A DNA stretch of 5,431 nucleotides, from positions 1 to 5,431 of the forward strand of contig DAOVTF010000152.1 of NCBI GenBank assembly GCA_030633225.1, read 5' to 3'. Positions 5,159-5,431 of the stretch are shown here, one piece after another; position 1 is the stretch's first letter; every line of letters starts with the position of its first letter. The notes under the pieces are model-generated. The model had not been told where the DNA came from. It was given only the letters and a program-made list of their open reading frames with translations, and searched no databases. This DNA is from Flavobacteriaceae bacterium. Its GTDB lineage: Bacteria > Bacteroidota > Bacteroidia > Flavobacteriales > Flavobacteriaceae. The position numbers and the translations under genes are program-made.

Positions 5159-5431
5159 TTAAAATTTATTAATTACTCTTTCAATTCCTCCTAAATAACT
5201 ACTCCCAAAAAGTATTAAATGAACTAAGGTAGGATATAAATTGTTTATTTCAACTCGTTGCTCCCAACCTTTTTCTAAAGGAAACATTTCATTATAAAAT
5301 TTTATATAAGAGTTATCAAAGCCACCAAACATTTGAGTCATAGCAATATCTATTTCTCTATTTCCAAAATAAATAGCCGGGTCAATAAATACCGGAGTCT
5401 GATCTTTTCCATTTAATAAATTTCCTGACCA
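5159..5431 (-). CDS. Fructosamine kinase family protein, C-terminal part only
   Basis: The reading frame is open from the right edge to the TAA at 5161-5159, giving 90 residues; the true start lies outside the window. The fragment opens with WSGNLL, the end of the HGDLWxGN catalytic loop whose Asn binds Mg. It continues with PVFIDPAIYFGNREIDIAMT, where the Asp of IDPA is the second metal ligand (the DFG equivalent), and then MFGGFD, FPLEKGWEQRVEINNLYPTLVHLILFG and SYLGGIERVI. This is the normal C-terminal end of the fructosamine-3-kinase/YniA family, which is related to aminoglycoside phosphotransferases. Known role: phosphorylating sugar-derived ketoamines on proteins or small amines so that they decay, which reverses glycation. 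It is tail to tail with the thioesterase, so co-regulation is not implied. Internal Met codons here are not starts. Confidence 0.9.
   Translation of the reverse strand, partial: WSGNLLNGKDQTPVFIDPAIYFGNREIDIAMTQMFGGFDNSYIKFYNEMFPLEKGWEQRVEINNLYPTLVHLILFGSSYLGGIERVINKF

Noticed and set aside
5159..5341. A stand-alone 60-residue minus-strand ORF starting with MTQMFGG
   Set aside because: The frame stays open upstream to the window edge and encodes the fructosamine-kinase catalytic motifs, so this is the end of a larger gene and the Met is internal.

Overview
The window looks like chromosomal DNA from a member of the Bacteroidota, most likely a marine or freshwater Flavobacteriaceae. The evidence is that it is very AT-rich, the gene starts lack Shine-Dalgarno sites, several -7 boxes fit TAnnTTTG (the promoter consensus of this phylum), and the genes are characteristic ones: a protein joining a CCDC81-type HU domain to SPOR, a Bacteroidota-style LpxH and DprA, and a typical flavobacterial acyl-CoA thioesterase. 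It reads as a housekeeping region. I see no IS elements, CRISPR arrays, tRNA or rRNA genes, or phage genes.

Layout. (1) Positions 1-1926, all minus strand, read from right to left: kbl (2-amino-3-ketobutyrate CoA ligase), queD (6-carboxytetrahydropterin synthase) and lpxH (lipid A precursor hydrolase, cut off by the window start). They are probably co-transcribed from a promoter at about 1949-1956, and a small palindromic element lies between kbl and queD. (2) A 135-bp divergent control region, with a -7 box on each strand and a short 14-bp tandem repeat, separates kbl from an uncharacterised 122-residue protein on the plus strand (2062-2430). (3) That gene runs tail to tail, with no spacer, into dprA (2431-3534, minus). 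(4) A 116-bp divergent region serves dprA and a plus-strand gene starting at a TTG codon (3651-4577), which encodes an HU-type/transmembrane/SPOR protein. The plus-strand promoter lies inside a perfect 8-bp inverted repeat. (5) A hotdog acyl-CoA thioesterase follows (4641-5153) with its own candidate promoter. It converges, with a 5-bp spacer, on the 3' end of a fructosamine-kinase family gene that leaves the window on the right.

The genes do not form one pathway. They cover amino-acid catabolism (kbl), tRNA modification (queD), outer-membrane lipid A (lpxH), handling of incoming single-stranded DNA (dprA), a probable nucleoid/envelope link (HU-SPOR), acyl-CoA turnover and deglycation. The items most worth a second look are the HU-TM-SPOR protein with its TTG start and palindromic promoter, the uncharacterised 122-residue protein, and the REP-like palindrome between kbl and queD. 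I did not find convincing evidence for a new multi-gene system.
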